DNA from: Spongilla lacustris
Taxonomy: Eukaryota; Porifera; Demospongiae; Spongillida; Spongillidae
Direction of reading: 5' to 3'
NCBI GenBank assembly: GCA_949361645.1
Contig: OX442419.1
Coordinates: 2,441,028 to 2,505,027, forward strand
Length of the DNA stretch: 64,000 bases
Below are positions 20,894 to 32,800 of the stretch, one piece after another; the stretch's first letter is position 1; each line of letters opens with the position of its first letter. The notes below the pieces were generated by a model that had not been told where the DNA came from, ran no database searches, and saw nothing but the letters and a program-made list of their open reading frames with translations. The translations under genes and the position numbers were made by a program.

Positions 20894-22456
20894 CTAGAGC
20901 CTATTTGGTGGTCTAGATACACGACCGCTCCTTGTAATGACTGGTGTTGGTTGAGCTAACTCCTGTTCCTTATGAGAACCAGATGCATTGGGATTATTTA
21001 GATTTGGGGTCTCATATTGCCCTTCTGATTCATGCTCTTGCACTTGTGGTTCGGCTACTTCCTCTAGTCCTTGTTGTCCAACCGCTTCTTGTTCATGTGA
21101 TTCAACTGATTCTTCCGGCACTTGTAATGTCCTTTCCTGTTCTTGTGGGTCTATTGCTGCTTCCTGCTGCTCCCTCGGTGTCTCTTCCTCATCTCGAAGG
21201 ATAACAACATTATGGGGCACTGGATCAGCACTGCTAACACCTCCACCATTGTGTACTACGGCTGAATGACTATGATCCTTTTCCCCTGGGAGAAATTTCA
21301 GCTGTCGTCTGTTTCTCCGCAGTGTACCCCTTTCCGTCTCAACCAAATAAGACCTTGGGGAGTATTCCTTCACTATAGATCCTCTCAAATTTTGGTCATC
21401 AATCCACACTTGATCACCTGGCATCAATTGTTGAAGAGATCGACTGGCATGACGTCTATCAAAATCATTCTTCTGTTTCTGTTTATCTCTTTCCTCCATT
21501 GCTCTGAGCTGAGGATAGTTAGGTACTGATGGGTGTAAACTATACCCCAACGTAGGAACTGTGGTCCTGTAACCATTACGGAGCGGAGTGGAACGATATG
21601 CAAGAAGACCAAGGTATGGGTCTGTTGTTTTGTCAAGGATGTTTTTAATGGTTCTCACCGCCCGTTCGGCTTCACCATTTCCTTGAGGGTACCTAGGGCT
21701 GCTGGTGGTGTGAACAAATCCATATTCCCCAGCAAAAGAGTGAAATACTTTTGATGAAAACTGAGGACCATTGTCCGAGACCACTTCATTTGGGATTCCG
21801 TGCCTTGCAAAAATAGATTTCATTTGGTTGATTACATCCTGAGATATCGATGTAGTTGCAGAAAGCTTGGAGAGCTCCACATATCGAGAAAAATAATCAA
21901 TGACAAGAAGATACTGTGAACCTTTCCAACTAAACAGGTCAGTCGCAACTTTCTGCCAAGGCAAGTCAGGTAGCTTTGACATCATCAAAGGTTCTGGCTT
22001 CTGAGAATGCGATTTTATACACTTGGTACACATACTAATCTTTACTTCCAATTCTCTGTTTAGACCAGGCCACCACACTGATTCCCTTGCACGATCCCTG
22101 CATTTGTTGATTCCCAAGTGTCCTTCATGCAATCTATTCAAAACTGGTGCACGTAGAGCCATCGGTATCACTATCCGATTGCCTCTCAACAACAAGCCAT
22201 CTTCCACAGAAAGTTCTGATGCGACGTGGAAAAATTGCTTCAATTCACCCTTAACAAGACTCTTATCAGGCCAACCATCTTGGCAGTATAGAATGACCTT
22301 TTGACATATTTCATCCTTCTGCTGAGCTTGTTTTATTTCCAGCATCTTTGGTTCAGAAGTAGGTATATTCCTAACTACCAGGTCGACATAAGCTTGAATT
22401 TCTGCTCTAAACTCTTTGTCTTCTTGACATACTTCATTGCTTGGAGCTCGCGACAA
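20894..22456 (-). CDS. Integrase segment of the gypsy element
   Basis: Begins in the third frame with the LSRAPSNE junction. An HHCC zinc finger (LHEGHLGINKC...CTKC) is followed by the DDE core: VATDLFSW, SDNGPQFSS and NGEAERAV carry the three acidic residues. The C-terminal part is long, glutamate/glutamine-rich and ends in the common VITRSGRVSRPPNRL motif just before the polypurine tract. Confidence 0.88.
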   Translation of the reverse strand: MSRAPSNEVCQEDKEFRAEIQAYVDLVVRNIPTSEPKMLEIKQAQQKDEICQKVILYCQDGWPDKSLVKGELKQFFHVASELSVEDGLLLRGNRIVIPMALRAPVLNRLHEGHLGINKCRDRARESVWWPGLNRELEVKISMCTKCIKSHSQKPEPLMMSKLPDLPWQKVATDLFSWKGSQYLLVIDYFSRYVELSKLSATTSISQDVINQMKSIFARHGIPNEVVSDNGPQFSSKVFHSFAGEYGFVHTTSSPRYPQGNGEAERAVRTIKNILDKTTDPYLGLLAYRSTPLRNGYRTTVPTLGYSLHPSVPNYPQLRAMEERDKQKQKNDFDRRHASRSLQQLMPGDQVWIDDQNLRGSIVKEYSPRSYLVETERGTLRRNRRQLKFLPGEKDHSHSAVVHNGGGVSSADPVPHNVVILRDEEETPREQQEAAIDPQEQERTLQVPEESVESHEQEAVGQQGLEEVAEPQVQEHESEGQYETPNLNNPNASGSHKEQELAQPTPVITRSGRVSRPPNRL

Positions 22457-22465
22457 TGTATGACC

Positions 22466-22923
22466 AACTCTTTTCCTGGTATATGTGAAACTGTGTACTT
22501 AAATCTCATCAATCTTAGTCGAAAACGCTGAACCCTTAATGGCAAATCCTCCAGGTTCTTCGACCCCAGGAGTGGTACAAGAGGTTTATGGTCTGTCTCA
22601 ATTTGAAATTGAAATCCTGTAAGATAGTCTCTGAAGCGCTCACAAGCCCATGTTACACCCAAAGCCTCCTTTTCAATCTGAGCATACTTCTGTTCAGTTG
22701 GAGTTAAGGATCTAGAGGCATATGAAACTGGTTTTACAGATCCATCAAGCTGTCTTTGGAGCAAAACAGCACCAATGCCATATGAAGAAGCATCCGCCGA
22801 CACAATAGTATCCAACTTGGGAGAGTACAAAGCTAAAACAGGTTGCGTACTGACTTCGTCCTTCAACTTAGAGAATGCTTTCTGATGGGTTTCATTCCAT
22901 GTCCACTGATTCCTCTTACTCAT
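22466..22923 (-). CDS. RNase H segment of the gypsy element (frameshifted)
   Basis: Continues the polyprotein in a new frame: a TWNETHQKAF linker, then RNase H with DASSYGIGAVL and IETDHKPLVPLLG, ending in VSHIPGKELV. A second frame break follows at about 22462-22470; the frame runs on to a stop at 22375 without homology. Missing bases before TLSRAP suggest a small deletion. Confidence 0.8.
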
Positions 22924-24953
22924 GCATGCAGCAACTCTCGAAGTGGCTTGGTGAGTTCCGCTATATTAGGAGTGAATTTACTAAGTTGATTAATCATCCC
23001 AAGATATCGTCTAAGTTCTGTTGTGTTTGTCGGTGCAGCCATCTCTCTGATAGCAGTCACTTTGTTTGGATCCGGCCTCACCCCATGTGCATCTACAATT
23101 TGTCCCAGGAATTTCACACTGCTCTGAGAGAATACACATTTGTCTTTATTTAATGTAACCCCAGCAGACTTGACCCTCTGCAACACAGCTTTTAACCTCA
23201 TGTCATGGATTTCTTGATTTGGCCCAAAGATCAAGACATCGTCCATCATACACACAACTCCGTCAAGACCAAGAAGAATTTCAGTCATTCGCTTCTGGAA
23301 TATCTCTGGTGCAGAAGTGATCCCAAATGGAAGTCTTTGAAAGCAAAATCTCCCGAATGGAGTTATGAAAGTTGTAAGTGGAGACGATGACTCTGACAGC
23401 TTGATTTGCCAAAAACCAGAGTTTGCATCTAATTTAGAAAACAACTTTGCTCCACTAAGCTGCGCTAATATTTGCTCCACACAAGGCAACATGTGTAGCT
23501 CTCTACATACACTTTCATTCAATTTAGTGAAGTCCACACATATACGTATCTTGCCATCCGCTTTGGGAACCACAACCATCCCTGCACACCACTCTGTTGC
23601 ATCTTGTACTGGCCTAATCACTCCCAACTCTACCATTCTCTCTAACTCTTCTTTCACAGCATTCATGAGTGGGAGGGCAACTCTCCGTGGAGTATGACAT
23701 GCAAAAGGTTGTGCATGAGGCCTTAGACGTATTGTGTACTCTTCACCCAGTGTACCAAGGCCAGTAAACAACTCAGGATAACTATTGAGTATTCTTGTGG
23801 TATAATCCTTCGATTCAGTAGCACACACTCGTACAACCAATCCCAAAGCTTTAATTGCTGGAAGGCCAATTAAAGGTGTTTGCAAGCCTCGTACTACATA
23901 CACTCCCTCACTAATAACCACACCACGGTGCTTCAATGTAGCAGTAAACTGGCCAATAACATGGAGAGCAATTTGGGCAGGACCACACAGTATCCTATCA
24001 CTATGCATCAGATTTGCATCCTTTATTCTCTTAAACACTGACTCTGGGATAACTGTAACATCTGCCCCTGTGTCTATTTTGAAGCACACACTTAGGCCCT
24101 GAAGCTGAAGAGTGACAAACCAGGGTCTTTCTTCCCCAGCATCTAAAATACCAACAAAACCAGTGCCACTCTGCTTACTAACTGTACTAATATCTGTAGG
24201 AGTTTGACAGTGAGATTGAAAATGCCCCCGTTTACCACAGCGATGGCATATGATATTTCTAGCTGGACATTGGTGAAAAGTATGGGGTGGAAATCGCCCA
24301 CACCTAAAACACTGCTTACCAGATGGGGACCCAGTTCCCCCACTTTGTGATTGTAGTTTTGATAAACGTTGTTTGGCTGATACAGCTTCCAGCTCCACAT
24401 TAACAATCTTCTGTTCTCCCCTTACTGTAGCTTGCTGTAGCTTTACACTTTCAGACTGGCGTGCTATGGCAATGGCCTTCTCCAGAGTAAGCTCTGAATC
24501 CAGCTGTAACTTTTCAGAAAGTTTTGCATCCCTAAGACCTACCACCAGTCGATCTCTGATCATTTCATCATGAAGGTCTCCAAAGTTGCAATACTGGACC
24601 AGGGAATACAAAGATGTAACAAAGTCGTCCACAGGCTCTCCATCCTCCTGTTTCCGTAAGTTAAACTTGGCGCGCTCGTAAATGACATTCCGCTTCTTGA
24701 CAAAGTAAGCATCATATCGATCGCGCACTACCTTGTACTTCTTTTTGTCTTCATCCTTCAAACCGAAAGAGCGTAAAATGTCCTCTGCCTTATCTCCCAT
24801 CATATAGATTAGAGCACTAATTTGCGCCTCTTCTTCCTTTTCTTTCAGACCCGATGCTTCCCGGAAACGCTCAAATCTGCGAACCCAACTAGGCCAGTCT
24901 CCCGGTTTTCCAAAATCGAAGCACTCAACTGCCGGTAGTTGATATGTAGCCAT
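22920..24953 (-). CDS. Gag-protease-reverse transcriptase ORF of the gypsy element
   Basis: The natural start is the ATG at 24953 (MATYQLPAVECFDFGKPGDW); an in-frame start four codons earlier is possible. Domains in order: Gag capsid-like region to about residue 200, with the YERAKFNLRKQEDGEPVDDF block; two CCHC-like knuckles (CFRCG...C, CHRCGKRGHFQSHC); an aspartic protease with IDTGADVTVIP; and a reverse transcriptase with LPFGITSAPEIFQ and an MMDD catalytic box. The frame ends at LRELLHA near the start of RNase H, where an apparent small insertion (ATGA overlap at 22920-22923) shifts it. Gag and Pol are fused in one frame. Confidence 0.88.
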   Translation of the reverse strand: MATYQLPAVECFDFGKPGDWPSWVRRFERFREASGLKEKEEEAQISALIYMMGDKAEDILRSFGLKDEDKKKYKVVRDRYDAYFVKKRNVIYERAKFNLRKQEDGEPVDDFVTSLYSLVQYCNFGDLHDEMIRDRLVVGLRDAKLSEKLQLDSELTLEKAIAIARQSESVKLQQATVRGEQKIVNVELEAVSAKQRLSKLQSQSGGTGSPSGKQCFRCGRFPPHTFHQCPARNIICHRCGKRGHFQSHCQTPTDISTVSKQSGTGFVGILDAGEERPWFVTLQLQGLSVCFKIDTGADVTVIPESVFKRIKDANLMHSDRILCGPAQIALHVIGQFTATLKHRGVVISEGVYVVRGLQTPLIGLPAIKALGLVVRVCATESKDYTTRILNSYPELFTGLGTLGEEYTIRLRPHAQPFACHTPRRVALPLMNAVKEELERMVELGVIRPVQDATEWCAGMVVVPKADGKIRICVDFTKLNESVCRELHMLPCVEQILAQLSGAKLFSKLDANSGFWQIKLSESSSPLTTFITPFGRFCFQRLPFGITSAPEIFQKRMTEILLGLDGVVCMMDDVLIFGPNQEIHDMRLKAVLQRVKSAGVTLNKDKCVFSQSSVKFLGQIVDAHGVRPDPNKVTAIREMAAPTNTTELRRYLGMINQLSKFTPNIAELTKPLRELLHA

Positions 24954-24995
24954 GTTTCTACGCACCTGAACAAGGATAGTCGTTCACGTTTCAAT

Positions 24996-25013
24996 CCCAG
25001 TAAGCTGCCACCA
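24996..25013 (-). other. Primer binding site of the gypsy element
   Basis: TGGTGGCAGCTTACTGGG on the minus strand immediately after the 5' LTR. TGG start is as expected for pairing with a tRNA CCA end; which tRNA was not resolved. Confidence 0.6.
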
Positions 25014-25115
25014 TGTAGCGTGTTACTCGAAACTCTAATTAATAATCACCACCCATCACGTGCATTAATACAACATAGTATGCGCAATAATGTGTCCATA
25101 GTTCATCACTCCACA
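25014..25115 (-). repeat. 5' LTR of the gypsy element
   Basis: 102 bp, TG...CA ends on both strands. It is the upstream LTR for the minus-strand element; the PBS follows at 24996-25013. Confidence 0.93.
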
Positions 25116-25333
25116 ATGTGTAGTTCCTATTCTTCATCATTGTTAAGATTACTTATTACAGGTCTCTGTATAACAAACACGCTCTGCTGTGCTACACCCA
25201 AGATCTTGTTTGAGGGCTATCCAGGGTCACCAATGTGGATCTCTACTCCAATTAATGATCAATCATTGCACACGATTACATAATGTAATTAATCACACAC
25301 AAAACAATTATGTTCTGCTACACCAAGTACACC

Positions 25334-25339
25334 TTTATT
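25334..25339 (-). terminator. Polyadenylation signal of receptor B
   Basis: AATAAA on the minus strand, 40 nt after the stop codon. The same 3' flank recurs at 42014-42186 and 53908-54087 beside the other tail copies. Confidence 0.6.
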
Positions 25340-25378
25340 AGACAACATAGTCAAGCACAATATGTTAATTGATTGCTC

Positions 25379-26803
25379 TCAAATGTACTGCATGCATTTT
25401 GGAGAAGCAATGTAGCCTTGGATGTTAGCACCGTACACTGACAGCATTGTCATCTCATCTGAATAGAGTGATGTGTCCTCAACATCCACAGTTACTGGTC
25501 CCTCTTGATCACTGCACATCAGTGTGCTTGTCTTCAAGGTGTCATTTGGCTGCTCAGTTACACTGACTGCAGAGTTTGCATTTTCATGATTGGCTTCCAT
25601 ATGTGGGGTGCAGTTTGGCTGTCCACTCAGATAATTTTCACTGCAAACAGTTGATCCAATCTCAGGAATTCCAATGTAATCAATAGCAACCTTATGTTTA
25701 TAACAGAAGGGCAATTCAGAATCAATTTTGGAGTCCTCGCATGTATCGTCTCTTACAATGACGTGCTCAGAGTCAATGTAACCAAATCCAATATTGCATT
25801 GTACTGGGCTGTGGTCCAATGTATTGCTTCCAAGTGGAGTTATGTCAGCACCAAACAAGTCTGGTTTCATACCTGTATAGGAATCGCCAAATTTGATAGT
25901 AAGGTTTCCTAATGTGGTAGACATTGGTTCAATTGGTTCATCTGCATTGCTGTGCCACACCTCCAAAGGATTGCCTGGCTCTTCAGGCACAATGTCTGGG
26001 GTGTTTTCTGATGGGTTTATTGACATGGCACTGAATTGGAAATTGTTGGTACAAGCTGAATCATCTGTCAGGTGATTTTCACCGCAAACACCTGAGCTGA
26101 TCTCAGGAATTGAAGTGCAGTCTAAAGCAATGCTCTGGTCATAGCTGTAACTTAAAGGCGATTTTGTGTCAATTGTGGGGTCCTTGCATGTGTAACTTTT
26201 ATCATTAGTCACTTGCTTAGAGTGAATGTAATCTGACACGAGTGTGCATGGTTGTTTGCTGTGGTCATTGCAGTCAAATATGTTGGCTTCAGTGTTCAGA
26301 ATTGTCCCACACACTTGTGAAGAAGTAACATAGCCTTGGATTTCAGCACCCTGCAATCCAGATTTTAAATCTGAATCGCACGTTTTGATTGTGCAGTACC
26401 CAGTGCTGATAACAGGTGGTATATCACTCTGCCTTAACGTGCCTTTCTCCAATAGGCTGCTTGATTCTGCAGTCACAATGATTGCTGATGGGTTTATTGG
26501 CATGGTATTGCCTTGAATATCAGATTCAAAATTTTTAGAACATGCGTACTCTTTATGCAAGTGAGGGTCACTGCAGATAGCTAATCTGACATCAGGAATT
26601 GCAGTGTAACCAAGAGCAACCTGCTCACTGCTGGAGGGTATTGCAGCGGTGTTACTGCTGGAGTCCTGGCATGCAGTACTGCTGTTTCCTACAAGGTGCG
26701 GTAAATCTCCTCTCGCATCTATCGTACGTGTTTCCAGCTTATCAAGATGTGTAGTAATAGACGAAATGCTTAACATTTTCCATATGGCGGTGTGATCTTT
26801 AAA
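25379..26803 (-). CDS. Receptor B exon 8 (long cytoplasmic tail)
   Basis: Single 1425-nt exon after acceptor TTTGGTTTCAG, phase 0, 474 residues, stop at 25379-25381. The tail is Ser/Thr/Asp/Glu-rich with no known domain. Three repeats begin at GYTAIPDV (457), DCTSIPEI (620, Tyr replaced by Cys) and DYIGIPEI (767). Each repeat is followed by a shared SENHL/SDPHL-like block and a Y(V/I)xS site. Low complexity suggests an intrinsically disordered signalling tail. Confidence 0.8.
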   Translation of the reverse strand, partial: FKDHTAIWKMLSISSITTHLDKLETRTIDARGDLPHLVGNSSTACQDSSSNTAAIPSSSEQVALGYTAIPDVRLAICSDPHLHKEYACSKNFESDIQGNTMPINPSAIIVTAESSSLLEKGTLRQSDIPPVISTGYCTIKTCDSDLKSGLQGAEIQGYVTSSQVCGTILNTEANIFDCNDHSKQPCTLVSDYIHSKQVTNDKSYTCKDPTIDTKSPLSYSYDQSIALDCTSIPEISSGVCGENHLTDDSACTNNFQFSAMSINPSENTPDIVPEEPGNPLEVWHSNADEPIEPMSTTLGNLTIKFGDSYTGMKPDLFGADITPLGSNTLDHSPVQCNIGFGYIDSEHVIVRDDTCEDSKIDSELPFCYKHKVAIDYIGIPEIGSTVCSENYLSGQPNCTPHMEANHENANSAVSVTEQPNDTLKTSTLMCSDQEGPVTVDVEDTSLYSDEMTMLSVYGANIQGYIASPKCMQYI

Positions 26804-29800
26804 CTGAAACCAAATTGGCCAATTATGAAGCAAATGTTTATCAGAAAAATTGCATCATTGATTCAATGCACACAACATTGGACCCACACAACATTAGATG
26901 GACCAATTAACACACAACATTAGGACCATCATTGGATGGACCAGTTGACACATGTACATTATTAAATGGAAGGGCTAGTTAACACACATTATTAGATGGA
27001 AGAACCTGTTAACATTGTACTTACCGATCTTTCTAGTGATGCAATGTCCTGCTTATCAATTTTAGCAAGTTTTAAATACCTGAATGGAAACAATGAATAC
27101 TATTTTATTATTGGGGCCATTTAATAGTAATTGCAGCATTTAACCATTTAGTATTCTGCAAATAATAGGTGCCTCATTGACCTTCATAAATTTCCATTCA
27201 GTATATTATACATCCATTGTCCATCCAATATCCGATTCATTGGTATGTACCTTTAGTAAAAATTTTACTTACAGCTTATTACATGTCAGAAATGATTTAA
27301 AGCAATAGTGATGCACATACATAAAGTGGATGCTTACCATCATTTGCAAAATTTCTTCTTGTTACTGTATTTGAATATTTATTACCATGCAGGCCCAAGT
27401 CCTCAGTACTTAATGACATTTACAGTAGACTAACCTACACCTGATGAGAGCCAATGCCACAGCCATCCTCTCCAGATGCATTCACTTTTGTGTACATGTG
27501 TATGTAATTGTAGGTAATGTTGTTTGATATATTGTAGTATTTGGCTATGGATTTCTAATTTACCACAATATAATTATGTTATATCTTGTATAAGTATTGT
27601 TTTATGTTGTTATTTTCTAATTTAAAACTAAGCAACCACTTGGAACACCTAATGTTCTAGGTGTCAAGGTAAGCATTGCACCTTGTAAGGACTGATGGCT
27701 GTGATGTTTGCCCTCACCAAGGTTAGGTTGAGCCTGCCATAGAGTTCTGCTAGCTAGCACCACTGAGCATGCATTGTTTTTATAATCCCATTACACTTAG
27801 CACATGGTTTAATGTTGCACCATAATTTACTTTTTCATAGAAAAATGAAGTTTCAGATGTCATATACCTTTTGGAATATACATGTATATATTGGATATAT
27901 ATTGGCCTTCTCTATGGAATCATTTTATTACCTTATTGATATATAAACGTATACAACTAGACTATAAGCTAAGAATATACTTTACAAACATAAACAGTTA
28001 GGAGGGTGGGAGCTCCCTGGCCAGGATGGCTCTGGCGATGGACCGAACCAGGGTCATATTCAATCACCCATAAATCTCAGCCACCACTGGAATCATTATA
28101 AAAATTATTTTGTCAGTTAATGTTACAGTTTGTGATTATGTGGCAAACGTACCTTTGAATCCCAAGCAATACAAGGCATATGCAGATAATGATCACAATT
28201 GGTGCAGAAGTAAAAACTGCTATTATCACAGTATTTTCTGTATGAAGACAGAGCATACATAATGTGCAATATTGTGTTCATGTACGTGTTGTATAGGAAT
28301 GTATACCAACAATGTGCTTATTATTTCAAAATGCATAATGGATTAATCTAAATCATAAAATATATCCATTAGATCATTTCATGTGCAGCAAATAGTGGTT
28401 ATACACAATATTCAGATCATGTGATCAGCAGCAAGCAGGATGGACAACCACTTTGACAGCTTTGTGCACATACACATGTGCTAGTGTGCCCCTTAATAGC
28501 TTATCTGCAGAAGAGCACAAATGACCCAAAATGCAGTGCCTTGGCTGGTGTTGCATACTAACTGGTCACAGCTAGAGTCCTATTGTGATTGGGGAAAGGA
28601 AGCCGTGGAATCATTCCAAAAGCTCGTGACATCAGGCAAAAAAAGACAGCTGTGCTATCTGAGCTGTATGGCAGGCTCAACCTGCACTTGGTGAGGCATC
28701 CTCTCTGCCTTAAAGCTTATCATTTAGTTTCACTACGTTCTTGTAATTATATCACGTTCCGAAATTACATGTATGTTAAAATTAGTATTCATTTTTTCTT
28801 TGCCATTGGGCTTGCAGGGAATAATGAGAAGAGGTATTTGAGCAATTGTGGAACCTTTTCCTCATCTTGTAGTACCATAAGCTTCAAAGTATTAATTCCT
28901 TTATTTTATTTAGGACTACTAAACTCAAATTGGAGCATTCGATACAAACTTACAAAGGAGTATAATTCTGAACATTTGAGTTTAAAAAGTGATGTTTACC
29001 TTGATGTATATTAAGATGACTGGAATTGGAGAGTAGTGAAGGCACGGGTGATGTTGTGGTGATTGTATTCATAGGCCATTCTACACAGGAAAAAAATATG
29101 ATTCTAAACATGTTTTATATTTATCTTAGCATTCACAAGTAAAATATGATATATCCTGTCATACAAAATAATGCACAATATAAATAATAAACATATCAGT
29201 TATGCTGCTGCCTCAAGAGGAAGCCTCATCAGGAGAGCCCTTGCATTGCAGTGTACTGAGTTTGGGTTATTGTGTCTGGTTGGCAAGATGAGGCCAGGCA
29301 CAAGAAACCCTCTTGGGCTTCTGTGTCCCATGCTCCATAGAACTCTGCCGCCAATGGAACACAAGCCCATCCCCCCGCCAACCTCTACCCCAGCTCAGAC
29401 AGCTGTGCTATCTGAGCTGTATGGCAGGCTCAACCTGCACTTGGTGAGGCATCCTCTCTGCATTAAAGCTTAGCATTTAGTTTGGTTAAGTTCGTGTAAT
29501 TATATATCACATTCTGAATATTATGCTAAAATTAGTACTCATTTTTTCTTTGCCATCGGACTTATAAGCTTCAAAGTATTAATTCCTTTTAAATTTTATT
29601 TAGGACTACTAAACGTAAATTGGAGCATTCGATACAAACTTACAAGGGAGTATAATTTTGAATATTTGAGTTTTATAAAATATAAAAATGTGATGTTTAC
29701 CTTGAAGTGTATAAAGAAGACTGGAATTGGAGAGTAGTGAAGGTATGGGTGATGTTGGGGTGATTGTGTTCATAGGCCATTCTACACAGGATAAAATGTG

Positions 29801-32800
29801 ATACTAAACATGTTTTATATTTATCTTAGCACTCACAAGTAAAATATGATTATATCATTCATAAATTTATGTCTTGTTATACAAAACAATGCACACTATA
29901 TACCACAATAAATAATAAACATATCAGTTATGTTGCTGCCTCAAGAGGAAGCCTCATCAGGAGAGCCCTTGCATTGCAGCATACTGAGTTTTGGGTCATT
30001 GTGTCTGGTTGGCAAGATGAGGCCAGGCATGAGAAAGCCTCTTGGGCTTCTGTGCCCCATGCTCCATAGGACTCTGCCGCCAATGGAACACAAGCCTACT
30101 CCCCCACCCACCCCTACCCCAGCTCAGAGCATCTACCACCATTGGCAGAGTGTTTCCTAAGCTCTGTGGTTACTGCTGCTGATCCTGCTGTGACAACCGC
30201 TTCCAAAAAAACAGAAGGGTTTAGCAGAGAGGTCACAGTGAGATTAAAGGCAGCAGGCTTGACACAGAGCCAGTTAGAAGCAGGGAGTGTGTGGCTGAGA
30301 TCTTGCCCTAGGCCACTTCCAGCTTCAACCTTAGCACTGATACAAGCACGATGACAAGACTCAAGGTCCACTATGTCTTGGAGCTTATTGTGCCTAAAAA
30401 CAGCATCACCACCATGCTCGAAAGTTAAGGCGTGGTGACCTTAAGAGGTCCGGAGAGCCAGAGGAAGTATCTAGACCTAGCCACCACCTGATGGCTATTT
30501 GGTGCTCGTTGGGGTCTAGGCTTAGGCCCAGGTCAGGAGATGGTATGACCGATAGCCAGGCTGATGTGTGGGGAGAAAATATTGATAGGAGACAAGCCTT
30601 GTCAGCAGGAGAGCTCAGAGAGAGAAGGGAGTCTAACTGTAAGTTATCTAGTAGGGAAGAAAGGGACAGGGAGAAGACAATATGGAAAACATGGTGAGCA
30701 TATCCTTTGAAGGCACAAGACTGTTAAATGGAGGTGTGCTTGGTAAAGCTTGCACACATATGTAGCAAGATCAGGGCAATCTGAGCTCCAATTGGACATC
30801 CGTGTGCCTGTCTTCAATACACACTGATGTCCAATCCAAGGTCCAGCTTTTCTAGGGATGACAGTTAGTAAGGTAGAGGCACCGAACCTTTAAGAAGCAA
30901 TGAAGGCCAAACAAAAGGCAGAGTCCCCTATTGGGGGGGGGGGCTCATAGAATGGTGAGGTTGCGGGTGCAAGACTTCTTCATCTGGGAATGAAACATGC
31001 TCAGGTCATCTTGGCTAAAAAAAGCTCACATTTTGGTGGATTTAAAATGAGGCCCCAAAGCAGGACCTAACCCTTGAGGGGAGGGTCACATCGCACAGGA
31101 CTGAGGATGGTGGACCTGCTGCCACCCGTGTAGGTGGAGTGTAGGTGGATGTGTGGGTGGTATGTGGGCGGTGTATTATCATTTATTCTTGTCGAGGAAC
31201 ACTGCCAAGACCTTATTTATAACGCATGGTATCTTGCTGATGCACCTACACATCCACCTACACACCACCTACACACATCCACCTACACATCATATATCCA
31301 CATAACTAAAATGGCAGCACCCCATGCAGAATTTGAAATATAATTGTTTGAACATAACTACAGCCACACACATGTACCAGTGTACATGCACGCACACAGT
31401 ACTAGCATACAGATTTGCACAGTATACTTTTGCTGACCTTGAACTGTGAGGTCCAGCTTTCTGCTGTCGTTGCCAAGGGAGTTAGTAGCAATGCACACAT
31501 ACACACCAGTATCAGGTGACTGAAGTGTGGAGGTGATGGATGTGGAGGTGCTGGTGTTCAGGACAACAGCTGTACCATTGGACAGTACCCTCTGCAGGGT
31601 CAGTGTAGGGATGGGCTGGGTACCAGAGATCACACTGCACTTGATGGTGTAGGGAAGTGTAGCTGTGGTGTTAGCTGTTGCCATGACACCATCGTCACCA
31701 GGGAAACCAAAAATCTGTGCAGGGGCTGGTGTAGTGATACATAGTTAGGGTGGTTGGTGATGGTGGACATGGTGTGGTGGAAATGGTGTGGTTGGTGATT
31801 GTGAACATGGTGTGGTTCTTTTGTCCATAGATCATCTCACCCTCCACCACTATGTTAGATGATATAGATACATGTATGATAGAGATAGTTATATAGAATA
31901 TGGTGTTAGTCAATTCCGAAGAATATTTATGACACAAAAGTAATTAATCCGGCAAAAATCATGTTCGAAAAAGTTAGCTACTAGTCACAAATGTCATATA
32001 CTGCATCTTCGTCATGGTGAATTAATAATCTGCTAATTTGAGAATTATATTCATGTTAATAGGTGATGTACCGTGGTCTATAATGCCATAAATCATATTA
32101 TTTGAATGACATGTTTATGTCTTGTAGGTATGTTGTGATGATACCAGAATGAAATAAAGACACAATCACTGTCTTTGAAGTAAGTGCTAACCAAAGCTAT
32201 CATCAGTAGGAATTTGCAAAGGTCAAACCATTTAGACTGTTTGTCTCAGATTGTGACATGCATTGCTTGAACCTAATATGTGTATAATGATACTACTTTA
32301 ATTTCTGCAGCAGGAGCACTAATCATGCTTATAAAATTTAATAACTATTGTATGTATAGCAACTAGCTAAACAAGTGAGTGATGAGATCACACAGTCATT
32401 CTGGGACTGTTGCACATGTACATGCATAGACATTCCTCTTACTTGTGTAGGCAATTGATGCTGTCAGGGAACTGTTGTACGCTTTATTGCCACATTCAAG
32501 CTTGGGGTTTGTCTTTGGGTCTCCAAAAAATTCACTTGTATTGGTAACTATCAAAGTCCCTTCTGCGTTGATGTCATTTGTATTTTCCTTGCCATTCACT
32601 CGCCACCCATCAGCGGATATGTTCTGTCCAGGTAAAATGCAGTGAAAGCAGGCAGCACTATTAGATGAAATATACACCATCTGATAGTTTGATGAGATAT
32701 TGTAGTAGTGACCAGCACAGTAGGTATCTAAAACAATAACTATTAAGACGTGCTGTAAAAATACTCTTTGCACTCACCAAACCGAAATTTCACCTTAGAA

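Larger units (their letters stand above)
20782..25115 (-). mobile_element. Complete Ty3/gypsy LTR retrotransposon
   Basis: A 4334-bp element with 102-bp LTRs at both ends that differ at one noticed position. LTRs start TG and end CA. A perfect 5-bp target duplication ATGTG lies at 20777-20781 and 25116-25120. On the minus strand the order is gag, zinc knuckles, protease, reverse transcriptase, RNase H, integrase, which is the Ty3/gypsy order; the Gag and Pol resemble the group often called K02A2.6-like. A primer-binding-type TGGTGGCAGC directly follows the 5' LTR. Two frame breaks split the polyprotein. The similar LTRs indicate a recent insertion. Confidence 0.93.

Noticed and set aside
27340..27365. 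Tiny exon before GTAAGC between transmembrane and juxtamembrane exons of gene B
   Set aside because: Not conserved in gene A and not needed, since the flanking phases already agree.
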